From the NCBI GenBank assembly GCA_032164295.1, contig JAJHTX010000013.1:930001-994000 (forward strand): DNA of 64,000 nt, written 5' to 3'. Positions within the stretch are counted from its first letter, which is position 1. Each line of letters opens with the position of its first letter. A program made the position numbers and the translations under genes. This stretch comes from Inonotus obliquus (lineage: Eukaryota > Basidiomycota > Agaricomycetes > Hymenochaetales > Hymenochaetaceae). Below, piece after piece: positions 1 to 10,174 of this stretch. The notes beneath the pieces were generated by a model that made no database searches, had not been told where the DNA came from, and saw nothing but the letters and a program-made list of their open reading frames with translations.

Positions 1-483
1 CACGCGCTTGGCGATACCACTCTTTGACAGAGTTAAGCGTAGACTTCCGCGATAAGTCGAACATGAACAGAATTGCAACCGCGTCATTGCACACAAGCGG
101 TAACATGTTGACGAACTCGCGTTGTCCACCGAGATCCCAAATCGAGAATGTAATTGTCGTTCGTCGTACGCTTATCGTTTTCTCCATGAAATTCACGCCC
201 AACGTCTGGATATAGTCCTCATCGAAACTTCCCTCAACATACTTGACCATCAAACTTGTCTTGCCTATCTGAGAATCGCCCACCATCCCAACTTTGATGA
301 CGACGCTAAGGGACACATGAGTCACCGAACATGACTTCTGAATGAAATACTAGAAGCCAACCTGTTCTTCTCGTCATTTTCACTGCCATGTGGTATTCCA
401 GTGCTATATCCGGCGCTACTTGCACTTGCACGGCTGTTCGCGCGGTCGCGAGAGTTGGAAGCGACCGGGCTCTGGCTGGACAT
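1..483 (-). CDS. spg1: Spg1/Tem1-type septation GTPase, partial
   Basis: A Ras-superfamily small GTPase that in fungi controls septation and mitotic exit at the spindle pole body. It runs off the left edge, so only the N-terminal half is present. Exon 1 (483-362) starts at an ATG and encodes a Ser/Asn-rich leader ending in ENDEKNS. A 56-nt intron (361-306) follows, and exon 2 (305-1) begins VVIKVGMVGDSQIGKTSLMV. The P-loop GDSQIGKT, switch I region (YIQTLGVNF) and switch II motif WDLGGQREF are visible. WDLGGQ in place of Ras WDTAGQ and the NSVVIKVGMVGD start are typical of Spg1/Tem1. The splice restores this hallmark sequence exactly, supporting the model. The C-terminal half (NKxD, prenylation or its absence) lies outside the window. 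Confidence 0.9.
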
Positions 484-1140
484 GTCGATACGCGTAACTT
501 GCAGTCGAAAGGATCAAGAACCTGTACTGTTTCAGAAACATATTCAGAGCTACATACAAGTAAACTCCACTCACAGAAACGAAAGAGATGGAAGAAGAAA
601 AGACCAGAACGGTAAAGACCCAAGAGCGTGACCGGTTAAGAGCTCGACTGAAGGCTCAATTTTAGACAGAAAGCAGGATACCCGGGCTCAATGAAAAGCT
701 GGGGTTCGCGTTGAAGAGTCAATGCCACGCTCAAGCGATGCGCGTTGTCGTGGCTAGTGGAAGAAGATGCAGAGAAGGTGAAAGGATGAAGATGGGTCAG
801 TCCATCTTCCAACATGAGCCATGATTCTCACGATCAGTTACGTAATATACCAGACCTTCAGACAATAGCCGTACCCTGATGCCAACCCAATTGGATAGAC
901 TGGCACCCTCGGGAGAAACTTAGTTGGCCTGGTATTCCGATGAATTCAAGAAAACATGTTAAAACGCCGCATTAGAATGGAGACGTTGATTGAATGGTAT
1001 TTTATAGGAGTGCAGCACGTGACGTATCGGTCGCGACTCGGCGAGCTTGAGCTTCACTCCGCCTGAATCTGTTGACTTCACCGCCAGACGTCGCCTCTGT
1101 ACTTAAATCTCCTTACTAGCGCAAAATACAACCACCCATA
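484..1140. other. Divergent intergenic region (promoters)
   Basis: These 657 bases separate the divergently transcribed GTPase and V-ATPase E genes and must hold both promoters. I see no convincing ORF, repeat or TATA element placed well enough to name. Confidence 0.5.
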
Positions 1141-2257
1141 ATGTCTTTAAGACCGTTGAACGATGAGGAAGTTGTCAGCGAGATGAACAAGATGGTGAGC
1201 AGTTGGTCCGCATCATGACGCTCGATATAGGGTGCTTAAGAGGATGTAGGTTGCGTTCATCAAGCAAGAGGCGATGGAGAAAGCTCGGGAGATCAGGGTC
1301 AAGGCAGATGAAGAGTTTTCTATCGAAAAGGTCAACTTCATCGGCTTAGAGCGGTTATACCTGTGGAACTGAAACCGATTGGCGTTGTAGGCGAAACTCG
1401 TGAAACAAGCACAACAAAACATCGACGGGCAGTACGAGAAGAAGCGTAAACAAGCTGAAGTAGCGCAAAAGATGTGCGTGTCCTCCCCGCCTATCTACCT
1501 ATTGTCCTAGCTTTTTGATGCTTAACATCTCGCCACGCCTCTCACTTATTAGTGCACGATCTACACAACTCAACAAGTCACGTCTTCGGTTACTACAGCG
1601 CCGCGAGGAGCACCTGGAAGAACTCTTCGAGAACGCTCGCGAAGAGCTTCTCGCGCTTTCCAAAGACGGTGGCCGTTATGCGCAACTACTTGAGGGCGTT
1701 GTGTTGCAGGTGGGTTTCCGCCACATCTTTCTCTACCGTCGATATCCATGCCGATCATATATGCTTGGTTTTGTCGGTTAATCTATCTCACAGGGTCTCC
1801 TCCAACTTGTAGAATCAGAAGTGACGGTACTCGCACGTCAGAAAGATGTGAAAGTAGCAGAGAAAGCTGCTCAGGGGGCGAAGGAGCAGTACCTATCAAT
1901 CAGTGGACGTGATGTTTCGATATCCGTCGCTGGTGACCTTTCTGATACTACGTAGGTGTTTGACAAGTTCCATCGAAAGCAAATTCGCTGAAGGTCGTAT
2001 CTCAATGTTGACACAGCCCTGGCGGTGTGAAGTTACTGACAAGCGACGGGAAGATATCGTTAGATAACAGCCTTGACGAACGATTGAGACTCCTTGAAGA
2101 CCGGGTACGTCTTCTACCTTCCGTTGCTTTTCAAGACAGCCAAGGCTTATAACTGTACACCCTCTGGAATGACACTAATGTATTTCATATGCAGATGCTG
2201 CCAGAAATCCGTTACGACCTGTTCGGTGCAAACGACAATCGCAAATTCTTCAACTGA
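1141..2257 (+). CDS. vma4: V-type proton ATPase subunit E
   Basis: Subunit E forms the peripheral stalk of the vacuolar H+-ATPase and links the V1 and Vo sectors. The gene is split by about six short introns. It starts MSLRPLNDEEVVSEMNKM (1141-1194); exon 2 starts at 1250 (VAFIKQEAMEKAREIRV) and exon 3 at 1391. The exon near 1550 reads ARSTQLNKSRLRLLQRRE followed by LEGVVLQ. Later exons read GLLQLVESEVTVLARQKD and the final one ends RYDLFGANDNRKFFN at a TGA (2255-2257). The N-terminal coiled-coil heptads, the NKSRLRLL motif and the FGxNxxRKFF C-terminus are family hallmarks. All borders are GT-AG. It is convergent with the neighbouring acetyltransferase gene. The longest uninterrupted reading is a single exon, so an intronless search would miss it. 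Confidence 0.92.
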
Positions 2258-2584
2258 GTCTATTCCCCGTGCGCGTGAAGGTGCCGAGAGCGGAGGGGAT
2301 AATTACAGACGCTTTAGTTCACGCCCTGTATTTTTACAAAGGATATACATGAATGCGATGGCCTTCATACCCGATAATACGAGGATGGATGAAGCTATGC
2401 AAGTTGCTTATGTCGTGCTGCGTCTCGCCCTGGGAAAGCACATGCAGCAATACTATATCGGGGGTTTTGTACATGACCGCGCTTGCGCTAGATCGCGGAT
2501 AGAGGACGACATATGCGCCTTCTTCACCTTGTTCAGACCATTCTGCGGATATGATGTTTCTCGAGACGTGTCGTATTAAACTGG
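2258..2584. other. Convergent intergenic region
   Basis: This is the 3' flank shared by two converging genes. An open frame crosses it on the + strand, but it is a shadow of the V-ATPase exons and shows no family resemblance. Confidence 0.45.
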
Positions 2585-3894
2585 TCAAGCTCGATACCCG
2601 ACTCGATCGCACAGTAACCAGAACTCTCGTCCACCCTCAATACACCATCCAAGCGGACCAAGGTCGCAATCCGCGCAGCTAAGAAGTTTCAGCTTTGGAT
2701 CTGTAACCAGAAGAATAACATGAGTGAGACAGTGATAAATATTGCACAGGTGCAAGACGAGAGCTGTGCCCATTCCCGTCCACTTACCCTCAGATCCTGA
2801 GCCTCGCTTGACAGCACGAGAGAAGCCAATGTTTTCGAAAGCCATCGGATTCGGTTGTACTAACCAGCACGACACACCCGCTCCGGGAGAAGGTAGTGAT
2901 GTAAGTAACCCTGCCGGTGGTTGCTCCTCCTGCTCAAGCTAGTTGTGTAATTCAACAAGAGTCAGCAACCGAATAACAAAGAGGCTGTAATGGAGTAAAT
3001 CGATTGATGCTCAACTTGAGGAATTTGTTTTTCATCAAGATTGCCAACTCCAGATTTTAGAATGACGCTACCACACCCAGGACGAGGACACAACAGATCG
3101 TGCTTATTAGTTTTGATTATGACATCGCTAATTCCACCCGGAAAGGAAGATAACAAACGCATCGAGGGCCTATTGCGTGACGAGCTTGATTGTTGAAGAG
3201 CCTCAAACAGACCTGGAGGAAGTGATCCAGACGAAGGCACCGATGTCTCGTTACTCGAACTGGGTAGGACCTCATGCTGCACTTCTTGTCTCCCCGCGTC
3301 ATCCGGAGCAGCATCAAAATCGATCCGCATCTCATACCAAGGCAAAGCACCATGTACAACTGGACTGGGTCCAACGTAATCAAAGCCGGCTTTCTCATAC
3401 AATGAGCGAAGATTCTCGTGACAAATCAACAACACGCGCTTTGTCAGCCCGTTTCTCCGTACGTTCGCGACAAATTCATCGAGTAGAGCAAGAGCGATTC
3501 CACGACGTTGGTGTTGCGGAGCTACCACCACTCCGTGGATGCATACGGACGAAGCCTCAGGATCATGTTTCTTCATCGATTGTTCGGTTAGCGTCGGAAG
3601 GGCGGATCGCGTAGCGCAAACGAATCCGACGATGCTTCGCTTGGAATCTGGTAAAGATGGAGGAAGGAAGGCACCGAGAAAGAGATCTGGCGCGAGCTCC
3701 TGACGCATTTTGAATTGCTCAAATGATCCTGCTTCATCTGGCGGAAATACTGGCGCAGAACACAGAACATAATCATCAGTGATAGGTAACTCGATGAGTT
3801 AAGTTAGCTAACCATCAGTCTCGATCCTATGAGCTTCAGGTATCTCAGCCTCGGTAACAAGATCAAAAGTCAAATCTGGTGGAAGTTGGCTCAT
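2585..3894 (-). CDS. GNAT acetyltransferase fused to Mss4-like zinc domain, copy 1
   Basis: Exon 1 starts at 3894 (MSQLPPDLTFDLVTEAEIPE). A short intron leads to the main exon (VFPPDEAGSFEQFKMRQEL). The N-terminal half is a GNAT domain: IVGFVCATRS, then SSVCIHGVVVAPQHQRRGIA (acetyl-CoA pyrophosphate loop Q-x-x-R-G-I/A), then RVLLICHENLRSLYEKAGF and YEMRIDF. The order and motifs resemble the AANAT/serotonin-acetyltransferase branch. After a Ser-rich linker comes a second domain in three exons: LLCPRPGCGSVIL, then PMAFENIGFSRAV, then KLLSCADCDLGPLGWC, ending at TGA 2587-2585. This matches Mss4/RABIF, a zinc-binding Rab-interacting fold, including its two Cys pairs. Seen: both domains in one reading path joined by clean introns. 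Inferred: a bifunctional or Rab-linked acetyltransferase; the substrate is unknown. A tandem paralogue follows. Confidence 0.82.
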
Positions 3895-4404
3895 AGTGGT
3901 TGCAACTCAAAGAAGCGCATAACGTCGATCCAACCCCTCCGTCGATCATTACGGTAACTTGCCATAATAGGAAATATATCTTGCTTGTGTGGTCTTCTTA
4001 ACCCGATTGCACTCTTCGGTTTGGAGAAACTCGGGCTTCCATTAACGCGTTACAGATCACAAGCGAGATGATAGAATGTCAAGAATGAGGAATACCAGCT
4101 AGAATAAATACACTGCTCCAGGTGGTGCTAATAGATCGCTGAAAGTGATGTCTTGGGAAGTTGGGAATGGTGAATATTTGCCAAGAATTATATAGTACGA
4201 GTCAGAGCATGGTTGCATAAGTGCTGGACATGAATCTATAGTACAAAGCAAGATCGTTGGAAATCTGTATATCTGTCAGCCCGAGTCCGCTCATGCGCAC
4301 AAATCCCAGGGAGACTCACATGACATTCAATTAGACGCTGGAGATCCACAAATGAAGGAACGCTACTCTGTCCTCGTGAAAGTTCGTTATCTCGCGGCTC
4401 TCCA
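3895..4404. other. Intergenic spacer between the GNAT-Mss4 copies
   Basis: About 510 bases hold the promoter of copy 1 and the 3' flank of copy 2. No ORF or repeat could be supported here. Confidence 0.45.
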
Positions 4405-5699
4405 TCATGCGCCGTAGCCAACGCGTGGGCATATCAACAGGAATTCGCTCCCACTCTCGATACACCAGCCAAGCGGTCCGAGATCGCAGTCTGCGCAGCT
4501 CAGTAGTTTCAGTTTCCCGGACGCGACTGATGGTTGTGTGTTATGGGTTAAGTCAATCAGATGAACTGGATAGAAGTTCCATTTAACCCTTGCTACTCAC
4601 CTGTATTTCCTACGCTTCGAGAAAACCCAATGTTCTCGAATAACATGGGGCTCGGGCGAACGAGCCAGCAGGATACAGCAGTGCCTGCGGGGGGCAAGTT
4701 AGTGAGCAACGACGAGGGTGCTGGTTCTTCCAACTCGAGCTGATTAGGAAGAAATAGTTAGAGCAATCACAGATGAGACTCAATGAGAAATATATCGAGC
4801 TAAACCTCAGGAAGCTCCTTCTCAACAAGTTGTCCAATGTTGGCCCTCAGAATAGTGCTTGCGCAACCATTACGAGGGCACAGAATATCATATTTATTGG
4901 ACTTTGCCCCATTCGAGCTCTTGGTCAAATCGTTGAGTCCGCCAGCAAAGGAAGAAAGTAACCGTGCTGTAGACCGCTTTCTCGATGAATTCGTTTGCTG
5001 AAGGACTTCGAGAAGACCAGGTGGAAGATGAGATGAGACGGCCGTTTTGGATGGGTCGAATGTATTCGAAGGAGGACTAACTACACTATTCGCTTTCTGT
5101 AATGTAGCATCGTTATTAGTGGTCGATTTATTCAGCGGGAGGCACATTTCAATCCATTGCTGACTGCCCAAGACGATAGGGCTAGGGCCAACGTATCCAA
5201 ATCCCGCTTTCGCATATAGGGGTCGGAGGTTGTCGTGGCATATTAGAAGCACTCGCTTTGTCAGCCCATCGTTTCTCACTTTAGCAACGAGTTGCCCCAC
5301 AAGCGTTTGAGCAATTCCGCGGCGCCGATAGGCGTTGGATACAACCACGTTGTGGATGCATAAAGAGCTGCCTTCAGGCTCGTGCTCCTTCATTGATGCT
5401 GCTGTGTACGTACGCTGCGCAGACCGCGTAGCACAGGCAAAACCAACGATAGTTCTACGAGATTCTGAAGTGGAAGGAGATATGAATGCCCCGATGAAGA
5501 GAGTCGGTACGTGCTCCTGACGGAACTTGAACTGTTCGAGCGGGGACAACTCATCCGCCGGGAAACCTAAAAGGAGCTATGAGAATTATCGCTGAGCTTC
5601 AGAATAGTAGAGGTTACCTTCGGTTTCGAGTTTATGCGCCGCTAGGACTTCATCAGCTTTAACGAGATCGAAGGTCAGTTCTGGTGGTAGGCGGGTCAT
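4405..5699 (-). CDS. GNAT acetyltransferase fused to Mss4-like zinc domain, copy 2
   Basis: This is the tandem paralogue of the preceding gene with the same exon plan. Exon 1 starts at 5699 (MTRLPPELTFDLVKADEVLA), then FPADELSPLEQFKFRQEH. The GNAT core reads IVGFACATRS, SSLCIHNVVVSNAYRRRGIA, RVLLICHDNLRPLYAKAGF and WIEMCLPL. The Mss4 part reads DILCPRNGCASTIL, then, after an intron at about 4806, SCWLVRPSPMLFENIGFSRS. The last exon is GKLKLLSCADCDLGPLGWC, ending VGYGA at TGA 4407-4405. Catalytic-loop residues and all four Cys are kept in both copies, so neither looks dead. The linker between domains is the most divergent part. The conserved fusion in both paralogues argues against an annotation artefact. 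Confidence 0.82.
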
Positions 5700-6047
5700 G
5701 GTGGTTGGAGTTCAAGACAAGAACCGCAGTATCGCCGATCCTTGCGGACGCAATTATCAATTCGTGCCCACAACATATAGTGTCATCAAGCCAAGAGATT
5801 TCTTCGTATGTATTCGCCCACTCCCACGAAAAATATAATCCACGCTCATAACAAGTATATACACGAACTTATAAACAAAGCTAACCCAAGATGTGTTACA
5901 TAAGATCCACCAACTTCGCAAAAGTAATCCAGACAGAAGACAATCTTTATACCAGACTTAAACAACGTGACGATCCATCTCAGAATTCGTTGCTGTGGAG
6001 ATTTAAATCAGTCGTCTAAGATGCGCAACATAAGTAGAGGAGTATGC
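5700..6047. other. Intergenic spacer
   Basis: About 350 bases between the second GNAT-Mss4 gene and the 3' end of the peroxidase. I see no coding signal. Confidence 0.4.
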
Positions 6048-7251
6048 TTACACATGAGCGACTGTAGTTACAGCCGGGTTCTGGGAGAGGACCGGGAAGG
6101 GAGTTTGCGCGCACGCCGCGTCAACATCGTCGATGGTCAATGTACCCGGGAAGAATGGTTCTGAATCTATTCCCTCAGGTTCTGTGTGGATGGTGATCAG
6201 AACCTCCGGAATCAATAAGGACTATATGCAAAGAAACGAACCCGGAATAACTTCAGTGCAGTCGACCAACTGGGCCTGGTCCTGGCCGAGAAGCGACATC
6301 TTGGTCATTGCAGCCCCAAAAGCGTTACGCATCGCAATCTGGTCAGTAATGAAGCTCTGCCATAAGCACGATGTACGGTCATCACGAGCAAGCTTCGTGT
6401 CAGATGGGAGACGTCCAGCACCAGGGAGCGCATCGTGAAGACGAGTCTCAAGGAAGAACTGAGTGTCGAAGATGTGAGCCGTACTATCGAAGGGCGCTCC
6501 CCTGTTAGCTCCGGCGACCGTATCAGCTGCAGCGATCTACGTAATAGGTCAATAATGCATCCTTGTAGAGCTCAAGCATAAAACAATCGTACCGAGTGAC
6601 TGGCAAGGAGTGATACCAGATCATCGGTTGTGAGACCAGCATCAGCAAAACGCTCAATGATGACATCGGCGGAGTCTAAACGGGAAGAAACCCAATTTTT
6701 ATTAAACATGCATGCTCAGTAAGAGTTGAAAGTGACTTGCCTCCTGGCTGACTAACTAGGCCGTCTGGAGCGGCAGCCGCGGCATCAGGGCGGCCTGCGA
6801 AGAACTGGATACGAGGAGTACCAGGGCAGTTGGTGATGCCGACAGCAGCTGCAAAGTGAACCAAGTCACCAGCAGAAACCGTGTGGTTCTGGAGGAATGG
6901 AGAGAGGACAGCGACGAAGTCGTCGACGCCACCATTGCCTCCATTGGCCGCGAAGGTGAGTTCCGTGTCGGCGAAAGTCAGGATAGAGCCATCTGCTCCG
7001 CCACCGCCGAGAGTCTTTGAAAAGGCGATACCATCATGGAATGTGAGGCGAAGCATGCCACGGACTTCTTCACCGCACGCGTTGTCGAAAAGATTGTTCT
7101 GCAGGTCGTCACGCAAGGAAAAGAACGAGCAGCATGCCGCGTCGGTGGCGGTATTTCCGTCAGCGCAGGCAACACGACGTGTCAGAGCAGCATAGGAGCC
7201 GGAAAGGCTAGCAGCGAGCAGAGAAAGTGCAGAAAGAAGTTTGAAAGACAT
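6048..7251 (-). CDS. Secreted class II fungal haem peroxidase (atypical MnP/generic type)
   Basis: A secreted class II peroxidase of the ligninolytic superfamily. Exon 1 (7251-6741) starts with a signal peptide (MSFKLLSALSLLAASLSGSYA), followed by DAACCSFFSLRDDL and CGEEVRGMLRLTFHDGIAFS with distal Arg and His. A 65-nt intron with a GC-AG border (6740-6676) follows. Exon 2 ends LVSLLASHS with the proximal His, and exon 3 reads IAAADTVAGANRGAPFDST. The final exon gives the family C-terminus FFPGTLTIDDVDAACAQTPFP, stop 6050-6048. Of the three Mn2+ ligands, the first Glu (CGEE) and the Asp six residues after the proximal His are kept, but the second Glu is Gly. The exposed catalytic Trp of LiP/VP is Ser. 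It is therefore an atypical MnP or generic peroxidase. The last intron border (near 6260) is uncertain. Confidence 0.88.
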
Positions 7252-7320
7252 TTCGTAAGTACGCTTGAGTTGGGGATCTGAGTGTTTTCGACTCTGGAGA
7301 GACAGCTATTACCTGGATCC

Positions 7321-7328
7321 CTTTTATA
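7321..7328 (-). promoter_or_regulatory. TATA box of the peroxidase gene
   Basis: TATAAAAG on the minus strand lies about 70 bases upstream of the peroxidase ATG at 7251. That is the spacing also seen for the chitinase genes in this window. Confidence 0.6.
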
Positions 7329-7429
7329 CACATCAAGCATGTCAAACACTTGATGAATGATTGGCTGCATATCCAAGTCTGCCTCTTGTACATTTAGAGA
7401 GACTAAAACGAGGTGCAACACCATAGACG

Positions 7430-9205
7430 TGAGAGCATATCACAGAGATTGAAGGTCACCATTCGTTCCAAGAAAGCGGTATCACTGATATTCCACGCAT
7501 GAAGGCGGAGCCGGCATCTAGATGGCTGATAAATGCAGCACTGAGGACCTCAGGCACGATAGATACGAACAAAAGTGAGGGCATGCAAGTCTTCTGATCA
7601 GGTAGAAAACAATATTCGCCTCAGTTCTCCTGAGCCTCTGGTGCAGGACCTTCTAGATTAGATGTCATATCCGAACAGCACCTCCTGGAAAGCAAATATC
7701 CGCTCCGTATTTGGTACTATTCAGTTCTGCCTGCTAGTATGCAGTGACAGTACGATGAAACGGCACTTCAGACCTGAGCGAAATTGTTGACACCATATGG
7801 AGTAGGCAGATCGTAAGAAGAGGCTCCAAAATAGAGCAATCTGAGGTACCTTTGATATTGATGCTCTAGGTTTATAGGAATTGTGCGGGGCAAACCACAT
7901 GCCGAGTATTTTCCCATGTCACCGCTGTGGCGAACGGAGAAGAAGGCCGAAGCAAAGACAGCATATCAGAGACGATGAGAAAGTGACTGGAATAGCGGTA
8001 CCGACTACCACTAGTCGGGTGAGGAGCGTGGAAAATAAGCAAGCACAGAAGAAGTGCGGGATCTGGAATATAAATAACCAACCATTGGATCGGAGCCGCT
8101 TCTCGTACGTAGAACAAGAAGCAATCGGATATGTAGTCCCACCTATCGCGTGCTTAGCATTATAGAAAGTGTTGGCAAACACTAACTCTGTGGCTTGCGC
8201 ACTAACAAACAGGACATATATCAATTCGAAGTGCGAGGTACCGTGGTGCGGTACGCCATAGGCTTATCGACTCCTACTTATCGGCAAGTGTGCCCGTAGG
8301 TCCACCTTGCCAAGAGCAAGGCGTGTGGCCAGCGCCCGATGACTAGCATGGGTAGGACACTGCAATACCCCCGCAAGAAAGAGCACCCTCACTCGAGAAG
8401 CGGAGTTCATACCGTCAAGCTGGGAGGCTATCTTAGACACTCAGGAGGGAGTCCTGATTAGAATCGTACTTATTTGGGGGTCCTTCGATAGGTTGTCCAA
8501 CGAATGACCGAGTTCTGACCCACAGTTGAAGTCCAAGTTTCTCGTACGTTTGCTTCGTCCATCCCCGCACTCTGGTATACTCAGTCTGCTCTGAGATGTT
8601 TCAGCTAAGAATTGAACCTCATGGTTCTGAACAAGCGGCATTGAGGAAACCCATGTGCTTACTACAAGCCTTCCCCATATACGGCCTCATTATGACCGAG
8701 CATCTGTTCTTATTCACCACTTTCTTCGCGGTTCCTCATCTTCCTGTGCCTTGTGAGCGTGAGTCTGAGGAGTAATCCATCTCCATCTTGTGACCCTGCT
8801 TTCCACCGATATCAGATACGCGCACAGATTCACTGAGATTTTTCGCACCCCAGTGCTAGAGCCTAATAAACGAAACATGTTAGCCCGGCACGAAGAGAGA
8901 ACTGAGTTCAAACAATACCCCGAGTAATATCGACCTTCGCCGGTAGCTCCTAGAGTATTTTATGCACGTTATTGATAACAACAACATGGTAAGATTTATG
9001 GATACCGGCAGCCCTCATACTGCTGAAAGAGTTTGAGTCCTGGGAAAGGAGCCGGTACAGACACCACAAGAACATGTAGAATTTATGCCAGATGCAGGAG
9101 TTCCGCATGATAAAAGCTATTAGCCGGTGATGAGAGGCTGTTGGTGTAAGGTCGACTTGGAAAGGATTATGCACGAGAGCGTCATGGCAGTAGTGAAGAC
9201 GATGG
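7430..9205. other. Long stretch without a recognisable gene
   Basis: Only short open frames occur on either strand and none shows a known domain. Base composition is mixed. It may contain peroxidase regulatory sequence and decayed repeats, but I can support nothing specific. Confidence 0.5.
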
Positions 9206-9209
9206 ATCG

Positions 9210-9650
9210 TCAGTGAAAAATGGGGTGTGGCAATTCCTCAGAGTCGCGCGAGACACTTTTTTTCAAGCGGAGTTTGTATATCTACCATATATGGTGAGAA
9301 ATGGCGCTCCACGTTTACCGCCTTCTGCATATTGTGTACCCGTCCTTCCTAAGACCAGATAATTAGTATCCCATAAGAAATATACCAGATAATTAAATAC
9401 AGAGGCTTTTTAAGTGTTATGCTAGATGAATATGGAAGACACTGCACGCCTAGCATACTCTATTGTCAATTATTACCGGTTGACCTTGGCCAACTATCAA
9501 GGTTCTGAACAACACCTTTAGAAATGTTATCAGCTATTCATTTATATATTTAGTGACATTTTGGAATGTATATACTCATAATATACCACCTACTGTGCTT
9601 CAAGCCTTGCTATATTGATTCTTCAATGTAGATAGTGTCACTGTATGCAT
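9210..9650 (+). repeat. Dispersed repeat R, copy 1
   Basis: It shares a head block (aaaaatgg..tggcaattcc) with 23040-23150 and 34945-35045. Shared internal words (ccatat.tggt, tttaccg) and a tail (gtagat.gtgtc.ctgtatgcat) recur in the same order at 23460-23490 and 35095-35130. It is non-coding and divergent. It abuts the left end of the inverted-repeat element. Confidence 0.5.
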
Positions 9651-9812
9651 CACTGAGAAAGACTAAGATGGGTGCTTTGCAGAGGCACTAGTACTACTGA
9701 TAGCTTTGTCTTCAGGTATACCAGTACTATGGTATGCTTTATTGAGTAATTCAATGAGTTCTGTATTTACAGTTTTTTTGTGGTGTTTTCTCACATTATT
9801 GCTGGTTCGTGT

Positions 9813-10174
9813 CACGGCAGGAAAAATAGGATATCAGCGGGGATCGTATTTTAAATATTTTTCGAGCATTTATTTTAAGTATCAGTAAGCATGCCGGCTG
9901 AGCCAATATTTAAAGTATCTTTCATGTGACACAATTTTAAATATCGATAAGGATATCGGTCTAAGGTTATTTTAAATATTGGTCGGATTATAATATGTAA
10001 ATCGATATTTTAAATATCGCTTTACTGATATTTTAAATATAGGTCAAGATATCAAACTCGCCGAAATTTCAAATATAGATAAGGATATCGTCAAAGTCAA
10101 TATTCTAAATATCATTCGAAGACATATTGAGCGGGCAATAAGCAGGCAATGGGAGGGCAACGAGAGGGCAACGG
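9813..10174 (+). repeat. Left terminal inverted repeat, outer part
   Basis: Starts CACGGCAGGAAAAATAGG and continues with about eight TTTTAAATAT palindromes spaced roughly 30-45 bases apart, many followed by ATAAGGATATCG. It ends in GGGCAATAAGCAGGCAATGG-type units. The solo LTR splits the arm here; it resumes at 11737. Confidence 0.65.

Noticed and set aside
8180..8660. Possible rRNA or tRNA-like GC-rich stretch.
   Set aside because: No recognisable conserved rRNA segments, no tRNA B-box with a matching acceptor stem. No tRNA was found anywhere in the window by eye.
9813..10174. CRISPR-like spacing of repeated AAATAT and GGGCAA words.
   Set aside because: Repeats are short, palindromic and variable, in a eukaryotic genome; they are mirrored at the other end of the element, so they are transposon subterminal repeats.
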